Assembly (NCBI RefSeq): GCF_040822115.1
Contig: NZ_CP162004.1
Span: 310,001 to 374,000 of the forward strand
Reading direction: 5' to 3'
Origin: Flavobacterium sp. WC2421
Lineage (GTDB): Bacteria > Bacteroidota > Bacteroidia > Flavobacteriales > Flavobacteriaceae
Length of the DNA: 64,000 bases
In this document: in pieces, positions 34,120 through 42,983 of the stretch
Numbering within the stretch: position 1 is the stretch's first letter
Layout of the letters: every line of letters begins with the position of its first letter
Position numbers and translations under genes: made by a program
Notes under the pieces: generated by a model
Databases searched by the model: none
The model's input: the letters and a program-made list of their open reading frames with translations, nothing else
Told to the model about the DNA's origin: nothing

Positions 34120-35523
34120 ATGCTGAAATACATTGCGAGTCTTGCCCTATTTTGCTCTTTTCTATTGAGCTGCTCCACTTCACAAAAAATTGACACATTA
34201 AGACCCGCCCCTGATGATGCAAGTCCGATAGTCTATGAAAATGTTCCTTCCTTTATCAACTTACCCATCAGCGTTAAACTGAAAGATATCGAGAACAAAA
34301 CCAACTCACTGTTGAATGGATTAATCTATGAAGACACAAACATAGAAGATGATGATATTGAGATAAAAATTTGGAAATTGGCTCCTATTACTATCCAAAA
34401 TGAGAATGCAGTTTCTGGTGAAAAAATAAAAACCATTTTACCTCTAAAAGCTATAATTAAATATAGAATAGGAACAAAAACAATGGGGGTTGAACTGTAT
34501 AATACACGAGAATTTAATTTAAATGGCGTACTTACTTTGAACAGTGATGTGGCATTAAATAATTGGAAATTAAAAACAAAGACTCAATTAAAATCACTCG
34601 ATTGGAATGAAAGTCCTACAATGACCGTTTTCGGGAAAAATGTTCCAGTCACGTATCTAATCAACCCTGCAATCCAAATTTTTAAATCGAAAATTGAAAG
34701 AAAAATCGACGAAGCAATTGAAAAATCAATGGACTTTAAACCTAATGTGTTGACTGCATTAGAGAAAATTTGCACCCCTTTTCAGATGAATGAAGCATAC
34801 GAAAGTTGGCTTAGGATTGTCCCAGTTGAAATATACACTACCGCAGCTAAATTAAAAGATGATACTTTTTTATTGCAAATGGGTATGAAATGCAATATGG
34901 AGACATTAATCGGACTAGAACCCGAATCTAAATTTGATGCCAATAAAATCACATTAAAACCTGTTTTGAAAATTCCCAATCAAATTACAGCAAATATTGT
35001 AGCGGTATCCACCTATCAAGATGCATCAAAGATAATACGTAAAAATTTTATAGGTCAAGATTTTGGATCTGGATCTAAGAAAGTCAAAATTCAAGACGTA
35101 TCTATTTGGCATAAAAATGGAAAAATGGTTATAGCACTGGAATTAATTGGTTCTGTAAATGGAACAATTTATTTAGCTGGATTTCCACAGTATGATGATA
35201 AAACAAAAGAAATCTATTTTGACAAATTAGACTATGTTTTAGACACCAAAAACAAATTAATGAGAACTGCTAATTGGCTAGCACAAGGAATAGTTTTAAG
35301 AAAAATTCAAGAAAACTGTCGTTATTCCATTCAACCTAATTTAGAAGAAGGAAAGAGAACCATGACAACTTACCTTAAAAATTATTCTCCAATGTCAGGT
35401 GTATTTGTAAACGGTAAAATGGATGACATTCAATTTCAAAAAATCGAATTAACAAAAAATGCCATTATTGCTTTTATTAAAGTAAATGGTGAAATAAATA
35501 TTTCAGTAGATGGTTTAAAATAA
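34120..35523 (+). CDS. DUF4403 lipoprotein
   Basis: This is a 467-residue lipoprotein with lipobox LLSC (Cys18). The rest fits DUF4403: an early NLPISVKLKDIE segment, a middle WNESPTMTVFGKNVPVTYLI region and a late SPMSGVFVNGKMDDIQFQKIEL ending, read in short pieces. DUF4403 folds have been likened to lipid-binding tubular (SMP-like) proteins, but function is unproven. It is a single plus-strand gene divergent from the efflux operon and convergent with the oxidase assembly genes. Confidence 0.85.
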   Translation: MLKYIASLALFCSFLLSCSTSQKIDTLRPAPDDASPIVYENVPSFINLPISVKLKDIENKTNSLLNGLIYEDTNIEDDDIEIKIWKLAPITIQNENAVSGEKIKTILPLKAIIKYRIGTKTMGVELYNTREFNLNGVLTLNSDVALNNWKLKTKTQLKSLDWNESPTMTVFGKNVPVTYLINPAIQIFKSKIERKIDEAIEKSMDFKPNVLTALEKICTPFQMNEAYESWLRIVPVEIYTTAAKLKDDTFLLQMGMKCNMETLIGLEPESKFDANKITLKPVLKIPNQITANIVAVSTYQDASKIIRKNFIGQDFGSGSKKVKIQDVSIWHKNGKMVIALELIGSVNGTIYLAGFPQYDDKTKEIYFDKLDYVLDTKNKLMRTANWLAQGIVLRKIQENCRYSIQPNLEEGKRTMTTYLKNYSPMSGVFVNGKMDDIQFQKIELTKNAIIAFIKVNGEINISVDGLK

Positions 35524-35532
35524 CTAGTTGAA

Positions 35533-35766
35533 TTAATCCAATTTTTTCTTTTTTCTCATTCTATAAATAGCATACCCTAGAAGAGCCACTAATAAATAGG
35601 GTATAACCATTAAATATACAATTCCATCATTTACAGCTTGAGCTTGTGCCTTATTTCCTTCACCCCCTAATGCTGCTCTACACATGGCACATTGTGCACT
35701 TGACGATACAGAATAGATAAAAAAGAAAACAAGAAATAAATATTGATTTTTTTTATTTTTAAACAT
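35533..35766 (-). CDS. Small membrane protein with CAMC motif
   Basis: This is a 77-residue protein with signal peptide (about 8-24), a short exported loop beginning QCAMCRAAL (Cys26, Cys29), one membrane helix (about 47-66) and a Lys-rich tail. The CxxC pair faces the periplasm and could bind copper or do thiol chemistry. It overlaps the DUF420 gene by 8 bases and ends the oxidase-assembly operon. It has no named family that I know, but its context suggests a cytochrome oxidase maturation role. Confidence 0.72.
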   Translation of the reverse strand: MFKNKKNQYLFLVFFFIYSVSSSAQCAMCRAALGGEGNKAQAQAVNDGIVYLMVIPYLLVALLGYAIYRMRKKKKLD

Positions 35767-36304
35767 AATACGGAGAGATCATTAAATAAACTATAACACC
35801 AGTAACGGCTACATACAACCAAATAGGAAAAGTGATTTTAGCAATTTTTTTATGTTTATCAAAAATTTGAGCTAAAGCACGAACATAAGTAACTAATACT
35901 AACGGAATAATAATTACTGAAAGAATGATATGAGAGGTTAGAATAAAATAATAAACATACTTAATTACACCTTCACCTCCAAATTTTGTAGAATCAGAAG
36001 TCATATGATAGGCAACGTACATTGCTAGAAAAGCAATAGAACAGCCTACTGCTCCTTTCATTAAGTTCTCATGCAATTTCCTGTTTCCGTTTTTTATAGC
36101 TAAAACAGCCGAAACAAGCAAGACAGCAGTAATACCATTAATTGTTGCGTAAATAGGTGGCAAAAAAGTAAGAGGCTCAACATCAAAACCCATCTTACGC
36201 AAATTAACACTAAAAAGCAAAACGACCACTAAAGGAATTGCAACTGACAACAGCACAATCCATTTATTATATTTATTTTCTAAATTTTGTTCACTCTCCT
36301 TCAT
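35759..36304 (-). CDS. DUF420 membrane protein (CtaM-like oxidase assembly)
   Basis: This is a 181-residue protein with five hydrophobic helices (about 15-35, 45-65, 80-100, 115-140, 152-175). The pattern LPPIYATINGITAVLL and HENLMKGA, with histidines near helix ends (e.g. TSHIILSV), fits DUF420 (PF04238). A family member, CtaM, is needed for cytochrome aa3 oxidase assembly in Firmicutes. It is 6 bases after the SCO gene and overlaps the CAMC protein gene. Confidence 0.87.
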   Translation of the reverse strand: MKESEQNLENKYNKWIVLLSVAIPLVVVLLFSVNLRKMGFDVEPLTFLPPIYATINGITAVLLVSAVLAIKNGNRKLHENLMKGAVGCSIAFLAMYVAYHMTSDSTKFGGEGVIKYVYYFILTSHIILSVIIIPLVLVTYVRALAQIFDKHKKIAKITFPIWLYVAVTGVIVYLMISPYYV

Positions 36305-36310
36305 ATTCCT

Positions 36311-36997
36311 TTATTCTTCTAATAAAACATTAATATCTTGTTGAATATCTTTAACTCCTTTTTTGTCAAGACCATCATAATATAAGATTGGATTTCCAAA
36401 ATCATCTCTTCTGCAACGTATATTACCGTCTTTATCTATTAAAGCAAATAATCCTGAATGTTCAAATCCTCCAGCAACATTACTATTGGCTGCAGCATAA
36501 AGGTTAAATCCTTTATTAGCCAAACTATATATGTATTCACGATCACCAGTTAAAAAATTCCAATTAGAGGATTTCACACCTAATAACTCCGCATGATCCT
36601 TTAAAACTTTTGCAGTATCGTGATTTGGATCAATTGTAATTGAAGCAATACCAAAATTAGGGTTTCCAAAAAATTTCTTTTCAATAAGCAACATACTTTG
36701 ATTCATTTTCGGGCAAATTGAAGGACATGTAGTAAAGAAAAACTCTAAAACGTATACTTTCCCTTTATAGCTATCATTAGTAATCTTTTCATTATTTTGA
36801 TTAACCAATTCAAACTTAGGAGCAGGACCAATTTTCACTAATTTACCCTCTTTATTAGATACAGTTTTAACCAGATCTAAACGATCTGCCTTTACAACTT
36901 CCCCATTTTGTATTCTATCAATAATTTTAGGAACAGCATAAATCCCAAAGATTAAAATAACAAATGAAATACCGATATATGATTTATTTTTAAACAT
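36311..36997 (-). CDS. SCO1/SenC copper chaperone for cytochrome oxidase
   Basis: This is a 228-residue membrane-anchored thioredoxin-fold protein. One helix (about 7-23) is followed by the copper site Cys91-x3-Cys95 in TTCPSICPKM and His180 in GGFEHSG. SCO proteins load or reduce the CuA centre of subunit II. It lies 1 base after a SCO-like paralogue without the copper site and 6 bases before DUF420. Confidence 0.94.
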   Translation of the reverse strand: MFKNKSYIGISFVILIFGIYAVPKIIDRIQNGEVVKADRLDLVKTVSNKEGKLVKIGPAPKFELVNQNNEKITNDSYKGKVYVLEFFFTTCPSICPKMNQSMLLIEKKFFGNPNFGIASITIDPNHDTAKVLKDHAELLGVKSSNWNFLTGDREYIYSLANKGFNLYAAANSNVAGGFEHSGLFALIDKDGNIRCRRDDFGNPILYYDGLDKKGVKDIQQDINVLLEE

Positions 36998-36998
36998 A

Positions 36999-37649
36999 TT
37001 ACTCTTTTAATAGTTGTTTAGTAGCATTATGATTTTTTTTAAGAGCAGCACGATACTCATATAAAATTACTTTAAAATCATCTAACATTTCATTACTCAA
37101 GTCTGCAGGGTGAAAAGTATTATAGCCTTCTTTATATTCTTTCTTCTTCTTTCTTCCTCTAAGATTTCTTTCTTTATCAATAATATAAACAAGTGGAGTT
37201 CCTGAATTTTTATCAAGGGTTCCTACTAAATTAAGTTGTTTATAATATCCATTAATTTCTTGGGGAGTAGTAAAAACAAAATGCCATTGTGAAACATCTG
37301 TAAATTCATCAAGTGCATCTAAAATACTTTTGATATCGTTTTCAGCACCAAGTGGACAAATCATTACAAATTGCAAATCTTTGAATGTATGATAACGCTG
37401 GTAAATTTTTTCATTTAGATTAAATAGATTACCTCTGTTTTTTAAAACATCACTTCCAGAAAAACCCAAAATAGTTATTTTATTATCTAAAGTAACTTTT
37501 TCATTATTTAAAGACTCCCAATTTCCAAGGTCAGCAACTTTTGGGGTAATAACAGGTAATTTTGTAAAACTATTTATACCTGAAGCAAAAAACAAATAAG
37601 CAACGATAGGTAAAATAAAAAGAATAAAAAGAACAATATTTTTTTTCAT
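36999..37649 (-). CDS. SCO/thioredoxin-like protein without CxxxC
   Basis: This is a 216-residue protein with one N-terminal helix (about 5-23) and a thioredoxin-like fold. At the place of the copper motif it has GFSGSDVLKN, lacking both cysteines. A single Cys is in MICPLGAEN, and the C-terminal half has a basic stretch RGRKKKKEYK. The ATG at 37647-37649 was chosen over one 24 bases upstream since it opens the anchor. It is the first gene of the assembly operon, with TATTTTTG 22 bases upstream. It is probably a structural or scaffold relative of SCO; function unproven. Confidence 0.78.
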   Translation of the reverse strand: MKKNIVLFILFILPIVAYLFFASGINSFTKLPVITPKVADLGNWESLNNEKVTLDNKITILGFSGSDVLKNRGNLFNLNEKIYQRYHTFKDLQFVMICPLGAENDIKSILDALDEFTDVSQWHFVFTTPQEINGYYKQLNLVGTLDKNSGTPLVYIIDKERNLRGRKKKKEYKEGYNTFHPADLSNEMLDDFKVILYEYRAALKKNHNATKQLLKE

Positions 37650-37670
37650 TACTGGATAAAAATTAAAGTA

Positions 37671-37678
37671 CAAAAATA
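37671..37678 (-). promoter_or_regulatory. Candidate -7 element TATTTTTG for oxidase-assembly operon
   Basis: TATTTTTG on the minus strand, 22 bases before the SCO-like start and just after the oxidase-operon terminator. No TTG at -33 spacing. Confidence 0.42.
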
Positions 37679-37680
37679 AA

Positions 37681-37709
37681 AAAAGGCACGCAATGCGTAC
37701 CCTTTTTTT
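37681..37709 (-). terminator. Terminator of cytochrome oxidase operon
   Basis: On the minus strand GGTACGC-ATT-GCGTGCC makes a 7-pair stem (one G-T wobble) followed by a T-run; A- and T-runs on both sides make it potentially bidirectional. It lies 15 bases after the subunit IV gene. Confidence 0.82.
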
Positions 37710-37723
37710 GAATTAATATATTG

Positions 37724-38074
37724 TTAAAAATTCCATTTAATGGTCGAATCTTTAAAAACCCCATAAATATAATGCCCTTCAGTCAAAAGAATGAAAAGTA
37801 AATATAAAATTAAGAAAATAACAGGCAAAACAACCGCCCATCTTAGACTACTTTTTTCACCTTCCATGTGCATAAATGCCCATACAATATAATAAGCTTT
37901 AAAAACAGTCAAAATATAAAATATCCAATTCAGCAAATTCATGCCAAGAAAATGGTTAAGGTGTAAAAATTCTGGTTTTATAATCCCAAGAAAAACCTCA
38001 ACAGTTGTTACAAGAGATAATAATCCGAAAACAAACCAAATTCTCTTTGTATTAGAAACGTGTTCGTGTGACAT
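37724..38074 (-). CDS. Cytochrome c oxidase subunit IV family protein
   Basis: This is a 116-residue membrane protein with three helices (about 10-30, 40-65, 80-100) and a conserved AFMHMEGEKSSLRW segment. It matches the bacterial small subunit IV (CtaF/CyoD-like) of haem-copper oxidases. It lies 18 bases after the large subunit III gene and ends the oxidase transcript at a terminator. Confidence 0.9.
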   Translation of the reverse strand: MSHEHVSNTKRIWFVFGLLSLVTTVEVFLGIIKPEFLHLNHFLGMNLLNWIFYILTVFKAYYIVWAFMHMEGEKSSLRWAVVLPVIFLILYLLFILLTEGHYIYGVFKDSTIKWNF

Positions 38075-38092
38075 AATAATAATCTTTAAAAA

Positions 38093-39121
38093 TTAAACTA
38101 GATAGAATACTGTAAATACAAATACCCAAACTAAATCGACAAAGTGCCAGTATAAACCAACTTTCTCAACCATTTCGTAACTCTTTCTTTTCTCGTATGT
38201 TCCAAGAAGTACATTAAAAAATATAATGATATTTATAATTATACCTGAGAATACGTGAAAACCGTGAAATCCTGTTATAAAGAAAAAGAAATCAGCAAAC
38301 AGCTTACTACCGTATTCGTTTCTTGTCAAGTTTGCACCTTCAACAACATACGTTGCTTGAGCCAACCTCAACTCAGACTCTTGTCTAGTAAGAATCGTTT
38401 TGTGTTTAATCTTTGTTAATTCATGATTAATTTTAGGATCTTTAGCAATTGCCTCGTCCCCTTCATAAATAACTTCTGTTCTGATTAATAAATCTGGATG
38501 TGCCTTAAAACCTGCCTGAACTTCAGCAACAGAATAAGATGGCAAAGCTGGCTCACTAATAAACCAATCTCCTTTATTACCAGTTAATCGTTCTCTACCT
38601 TCATTCAAAGTTGCGGCGAAATCAGCTAAAGCAACACGATGCCCTTCTTTATCGACAAACTGAAGTAAACTACCACCTTTTGTTTCAATTGCACCATACT
38701 CCCCTTTTATGAAATTTTTCCATTCCCAAGCTTGTGACCCTACGAAGATCATACCACCGATAATGGTTAAAAACATATAAACAACAACTTTGTTTTTTTT
38801 CATTTGATGACCTGCATCAACGGCTAATACCATTGTCACAGATGAGAAAATTAAAATAAAAGTCATTAATGCCACATAATACATCGGTGCAGATACACCA
38901 TGCATAAATGGGAAGTGAGTAAACACTTCATCGGCCAATGGCCATGTCTCAATAAATTTAAATCGAGAAAAACCGTAAGCTGCTAAAAATCCAGAGAACG
39001 TTAAGGCATCTGACACGATAAAAAACCACATCATTAATTTACCATAACTTGCTCCCATTGGCTCATTGCCGCCTCCCCAAGTTTTTTCTTCACTATTTGC
39101 AGTAGTAACTGTCGCTTCCAT
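38093..39121 (-). CDS. Cytochrome c oxidase subunit III with large inserted loop
   Basis: This is a 342-residue protein. The N-terminal helices (GKLMMWFFIVSDALTFSGFLAAYG in part, about 27-50) and the C-terminal FFFFITGFHGFHVFSG and LYWHFVDLVWVFVF segments are classical subunit III. Between helices near 150 and 265 lies a hydrophilic insert of about 110 residues that normal subunit III lacks; it is rich in charged residues. Subunit III stabilises the oxidase and shields the proton and oxygen paths. A TAAATTTG motif lies 25 bases before its start. No subunit I or II gene is in the window. Confidence 0.94.
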   Translation of the reverse strand: MEATVTTANSEEKTWGGGNEPMGASYGKLMMWFFIVSDALTFSGFLAAYGFSRFKFIETWPLADEVFTHFPFMHGVSAPMYYVALMTFILIFSSVTMVLAVDAGHQMKKNKVVVYMFLTIIGGMIFVGSQAWEWKNFIKGEYGAIETKGGSLLQFVDKEGHRVALADFAATLNEGRERLTGNKGDWFISEPALPSYSVAEVQAGFKAHPDLLIRTEVIYEGDEAIAKDPKINHELTKIKHKTILTRQESELRLAQATYVVEGANLTRNEYGSKLFADFFFFITGFHGFHVFSGIIINIIIFFNVLLGTYEKRKSYEMVEKVGLYWHFVDLVWVFVFTVFYLV

Positions 39122-39145
39122 AAAAGTTATTCGTTAAAAAGTTCC

Positions 39146-39153
39146 CAAATTTA
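39146..39153 (-). promoter_or_regulatory. Candidate -7 element TAAATTTG before subunit III gene
   Basis: The minus strand reads TAAATTTG in the 42-base gap between the two subunit III genes, 25 bases before the second start. It may be internal to the operon. Confidence 0.35.
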
Positions 39154-39163
39154 CGTTTTTTTC

Positions 39164-39751
39164 TTATTTAAAGAAATATAAAAATACAAATAAATAAAGC
39201 CATAGGAAATCAAGAAAGTGCCAGTACATTGCACCTAGTTCTATTCCAAGAGTTTGAGTCGAATTGTATTTTTGTTTAAAATGATTATAAATTATAATAA
39301 GGAGAGAAATTAGCCCTCCAGCAAGATGAATTAAGTGCACAACGGTAACAATATATAAAAATGTTGTTGTTATTGAACTCTCACTTCCTGTAAAATAATA
39401 CCCGTTTTCTACTATTTGTCCAAAGCCGACAAATTGTAAAACAACAAATAAAATCCCCAGCGCTAAAGTAGCTAAAAGAAATGTAGTAGTCGCACTTTTA
39501 TTGTCTTTTTGAATCGCTTTTTTTGCTAAATGGAATGTAACACTACAACCAATAATAACAATCGTACTATAATAGAATGCTGTAGGCAATTGAAAATCCT
39601 TCAACCAGTCCACTCTCGATTTACTTACCACAAAAGCACTTGTAAGCCCTGCAAACATCATAGTCATACTAACCATCGCAAACAACAAGATCAGCTTATA
39701 GGATCTTGCGGTTCTTAATCTATGTTCATTCGTTGTCATTGTAACTTCCAT
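39164..39751 (-). CDS. Subunit III-like haem-copper oxidase protein
   Basis: This is a 195-residue membrane protein with five helices (about 18-40, 55-75, 90-110, 130-155, 170-192) ending in LGAMYWHFLDFLWLYLF, the subunit III signature. It is the short form without the large insert. It lies 2 bases after ctaB and 42 bases before the long paralogue, so two subunit III-like proteins are made from one operon. A later ATG (39737-39739) is possible. Confidence 0.92.
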   Translation of the reverse strand: MEVTMTTNEHRLRTARSYKLILLFAMVSMTMMFAGLTSAFVVSKSRVDWLKDFQLPTAFYYSTIVIIGCSVTFHLAKKAIQKDNKSATTTFLLATLALGILFVVLQFVGFGQIVENGYYFTGSESSITTTFLYIVTVVHLIHLAGGLISLLIIIYNHFKQKYNSTQTLGIELGAMYWHFLDFLWLYLFVFLYFFK

Positions 39752-39753
39752 AA

Positions 39754-40668
39754 CTATCTTAAAAATTTATCAAATATATAAACTAACTGCAACAACGTAA
39801 TATACGAAACACTTACTAACATAAGAGTTCTTGCTGCTTTTGCACTTCTTAACTTGTACAATTGGACTGAATAATACAACATCCATATTCCCAATAAAAA
39901 AACCAAAATTGCCGCAACTGGCGTTAAAAATAATTTTCCCGTATAACCTAATGCTGGCAATAAAGAAGCTATAATCAACCAGATGGTATATAAAATAACC
40001 TGTAAAGCCGTACCCTTATCTTTTTTTCCAGTAGGAAGCATAAAAAAACCTGCCTTCTCATAATCTTCATACAAAAACCAACCTATTGCCCAAAAATGAG
40101 GAAACTGCCAAAAAAACTGTATTAAAAACAAAGTTCCCGCTTCAATTCCAAAATTTCCAGTTGCCGCAACCCAACCCAACATAAATGGGATAGCTCCGGG
40201 AAACGCCCCTACAAAAACTGACAACGATGTCATCGTTTTCAAAGGAGTATACACACTAGTATATAAAAATATTGAAATCGCCCCAAACATGGCCGACTTC
40301 GGATTAATAGCGTAAAGCAATGAAATTCCAACGATTGTTAGCAAACTAGCTACAATCAAAGCAGTATTTGGAGACATTCTACCTGCTGGGACAGGACGAT
40401 TTTTAGTTCGATCCATCAATGCATCCAAATCTTTTTCAATAACTTGATTAAAAGCATTTGAAGCACCTACCATACAATACCCACCAATGATAAGCATTAT
40501 TAACACAGACCACTCAAAAGGATTTGCATCATCTATCCCTAAAAAATATCCAGCAATAGAAGAAAACAATACACTAATAGCAAGTCCAGCTTTAGTAATT
40601 TCTTTAAAATCTAAAAAAATCCTCTTTAGAGAAAATGTATTTGTTGTAGTATTCAATCCGGTATCCAT
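39754..40668 (-). CDS. ctaB: Protohaem IX farnesyltransferase (haem O synthase)
   Basis: This is a 304-residue UbiA-family membrane enzyme that adds a farnesyl group to haem b to make haem O for the oxidase. The polyprenyl-binding motif NQVIEKDLDALMDRTKNRPVPAGR, read in parts (about 93-116), and the second DxxxD-like segment (about YEDYEKAG) are diagnostic, and there are about nine helices. The ATG at 40666-40668 gives the family N-terminus; another ATG 24 bases upstream is less likely. It heads the oxidase operon with a strong -7 element just upstream. Confidence 0.95.
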   Translation of the reverse strand: MDTGLNTTTNTFSLKRIFLDFKEITKAGLAISVLFSSIAGYFLGIDDANPFEWSVLIMLIIGGYCMVGASNAFNQVIEKDLDALMDRTKNRPVPAGRMSPNTALIVASLLTIVGISLLYAINPKSAMFGAISIFLYTSVYTPLKTMTSLSVFVGAFPGAIPFMLGWVAATGNFGIEAGTLFLIQFFWQFPHFWAIGWFLYEDYEKAGFFMLPTGKKDKGTALQVILYTIWLIIASLLPALGYTGKLFLTPVAAILVFLLGIWMLYYSVQLYKLRSAKAARTLMLVSVSYITLLQLVYIFDKFLR

Positions 40669-40689
40669 TAGGTTTTTATAAAACTGGTG

Positions 40690-40697
40690 CAAAGGTA
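40690..40697 (-). promoter_or_regulatory. Promoter -7 element TACCTTTG for ctaB-oxidase operon
   Basis: The minus strand reads TACCTTTGCACC, a very typical flavobacterial -7 form, 22 bases before the ctaB start. The -33 box is not clear. The rest of the 172-base gap to remB shows nothing else I can name. Confidence 0.55.
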
Positions 40698-40840
40698 CAA
40701 ATTAGATGTAGAAATAAGAATGAAGAATTTAGATTTTTTAAAACTAATATTCATAACGTAATTATTACCTGTTTTTTTACAATCAAAAGACAACTATTAA
40801 TTCACTTATAATTAAACCCGTTGCGAATCTCGATTAAATA

Positions 40841-42964
40841 CTAATAATCAAAATACCAATTAAAGACATCAGCTCTTAAACCTATCGTAAACCAATTAGT
40901 ACTTTGGGTAAACGCAGTTTTTGTATTTTGTGTAGGATCAAAACTTCTATAAATATAACTTCCAAAAAGTTTTAAATTGGTAGTCGGATTGATCAAATAC
41001 CCTCCTTGAATATCTGCAATAAAAACTGCCGTTTTGTTTCCTTGACCTACTTTTACTCCGCTATCAAATGGACGATTCTCATCATAATCCTTATAAATAT
41101 TTCCGCCATAATTAAAACTATCAGTACTTGTATCAAAATCCAAACCTCGGGTACCCGCAGTAATTTTTGCATCAGCAAAATACCTTCCTTTATGATAACG
41201 AGCAATTGCTATAAACTCTTTAAAATTACCTCCCCACTGATGCCCAATACTTTGATTATTATGGCCGTAGTTAGTTATCGGTTCACTATGAGAGTACACA
41301 TAAGGACGAACATGATTGTATTCTAATTGCAACAATAAATTATCAACCTTAAATGCATTGTAATATTTAACTCCTAGCTGATAACCATATTTGTTTTTCC
41401 AACTATTATCCCCCCTTTTAATATCACCAAGTGAAAATTCATCCAAAAGGAACTGACCATAAAAATTGATTTGATTACTCCATTTGTATTTATAACTAAA
41501 ACCCAAAAGTGCGTTTCCAGTTCTTGCTGAAGAAGCAAACTCAACAGATCTATAAAAAATAATTGGGTTTACAAAACTAACATCAAAACCTCTATTATTG
41601 GTATTAGTCCAAATTACTGATTCAAAAAGACCAATATTTAATCTATTCGAAACATTCCAACTTAAATAATGATTGGCCATAAACTTGGTAGCATACGTTC
41701 TTTCTAGAGTAACTTCGGGACGAACGTCTTTTAACCACATATAGGTATTCGTGTACTTAATTTTCCAAAACTTAGTATTTATTTTAAAATAAGGGTAAGG
41801 ACTGGCACCATCACTTTCCAAAAGTGAACGATACCCATCACCAATAAAATTTCTGCCATAGCCCAATTGCAAGTCAATATTTTTATTTGGAGCAAATGTA
41901 ATATTGGCTTCAGCCAAAGGGAAATCATATGAATTTGTTTTGAAGTCTTTAGCTATTCCTATTCCAGGTATAATAGCAGGATTCCCTCCTGCAGGCGCAA
42001 TAGATTCAGCATATTGATTAAAATAATCAGCAAATCGTCCTTGGCTTTCAAAAACAGTAGTTGTGAAATTAAGTTGTTTCCCAATTCCTCCTCTAAAATT
42101 AAGTGCTCGTGTATTAACGTAGGTATAGGAAACATCACTATGTGTTGCTTTTCCAACTTGTAAATCTAATATTGGATTTAATGTAAGCCAATACCCATCA
42201 CCTTGAATTTCGACAGCATTTTCATTCCATAATTTTTTTGCCCACCAATTTGAAGCTTTTATTTTAAGTTTTTCATTTGCTTCTTTAAGATTGTAATATT
42301 TAGAAACTTCTTGATAAGTATATGGTTTAGAAGCAGTGTGATTATTACTTCCTACTTGATTCATTGCACCATCAAACTGAGCATAATAACTATGAGAGAA
42401 AGGTATATTTAGATGGCTTTCGAATTCAGGATTGTGGTATTTTTTATAAACGATACTATCCAATTCAGTAAGTTGTTTTGTCTTATTTGGAACAACTTCT
42501 GCTCTAGCCAATGCTTCTGATGCGATTGTTTCCTGGCTTTTCAACGGAATTGAAATCGCAATATTATATCTAGAATAGACCGCCTTACCATTGTAAGTAG
42601 AAGGACTAATTTTAGGAAACTTACTAAAAACTCTTTTGGTTTCCTGAATTAACTCTTCATCTACTGCATTAACATAAATTACTTTAAAAATACCATTACT
42701 GTCTACTTCAAAAAGCACTTTTATATTCCCTCGGAAATTATTTTTCATTAAAGTTTCTGGCACAACAAAATTTTGAAAAACAAAATCTTGAACTTCACTA
42801 TAAAAACAACTTTCTAACGCTACAGATTCTAAATTTTGACATTTAGGAAAAACGGGGAACCGTTCTGTAGACAATTTGGCTTGCAAATTATTAGTATCTT
42901 CAACTTGAGAATACGTAAAAAAAGATATAAATGATATAAATAAAGTTAAGAAACTTTTTCTCAT
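40841..42964 (-). CDS. remB: RemB-like gliding motility outer-membrane protein
   Basis: This is a 707-residue secreted protein with signal peptide (about 1-20, TYSQ). Residues about 40-141 look like a TonB C-terminal-type domain (FRGNIKVLFEVDSNGIF and RVFSKFPKISPSTYNGKAV, in parts), and about 185-707 form a large outer-membrane barrel resembling Wzi-type capsule proteins (e.g. LQLGYGRNFIGDGYRSLL). It corresponds to F. johnsoniae RemB as I recall, a gliding protein needed for full motility. Gene order with deoC, gcvH and sprA agrees with that genome from memory. Its partner is unknown. Confidence 0.85.
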   Translation of the reverse strand: MRKSFLTLFISFISFFTYSQVEDTNNLQAKLSTERFPVFPKCQNLESVALESCFYSEVQDFVFQNFVVPETLMKNNFRGNIKVLFEVDSNGIFKVIYVNAVDEELIQETKRVFSKFPKISPSTYNGKAVYSRYNIAISIPLKSQETIASEALARAEVVPNKTKQLTELDSIVYKKYHNPEFESHLNIPFSHSYYAQFDGAMNQVGSNNHTASKPYTYQEVSKYYNLKEANEKLKIKASNWWAKKLWNENAVEIQGDGYWLTLNPILDLQVGKATHSDVSYTYVNTRALNFRGGIGKQLNFTTTVFESQGRFADYFNQYAESIAPAGGNPAIIPGIGIAKDFKTNSYDFPLAEANITFAPNKNIDLQLGYGRNFIGDGYRSLLESDGASPYPYFKINTKFWKIKYTNTYMWLKDVRPEVTLERTYATKFMANHYLSWNVSNRLNIGLFESVIWTNTNNRGFDVSFVNPIIFYRSVEFASSARTGNALLGFSYKYKWSNQINFYGQFLLDEFSLGDIKRGDNSWKNKYGYQLGVKYYNAFKVDNLLLQLEYNHVRPYVYSHSEPITNYGHNNQSIGHQWGGNFKEFIAIARYHKGRYFADAKITAGTRGLDFDTSTDSFNYGGNIYKDYDENRPFDSGVKVGQGNKTAVFIADIQGGYLINPTTNLKLFGSYIYRSFDPTQNTKTAFTQSTNWFTIGLRADVFNWYFDY

Positions 42965-42983
42965 ATTAATTTTGATTGTGAAT

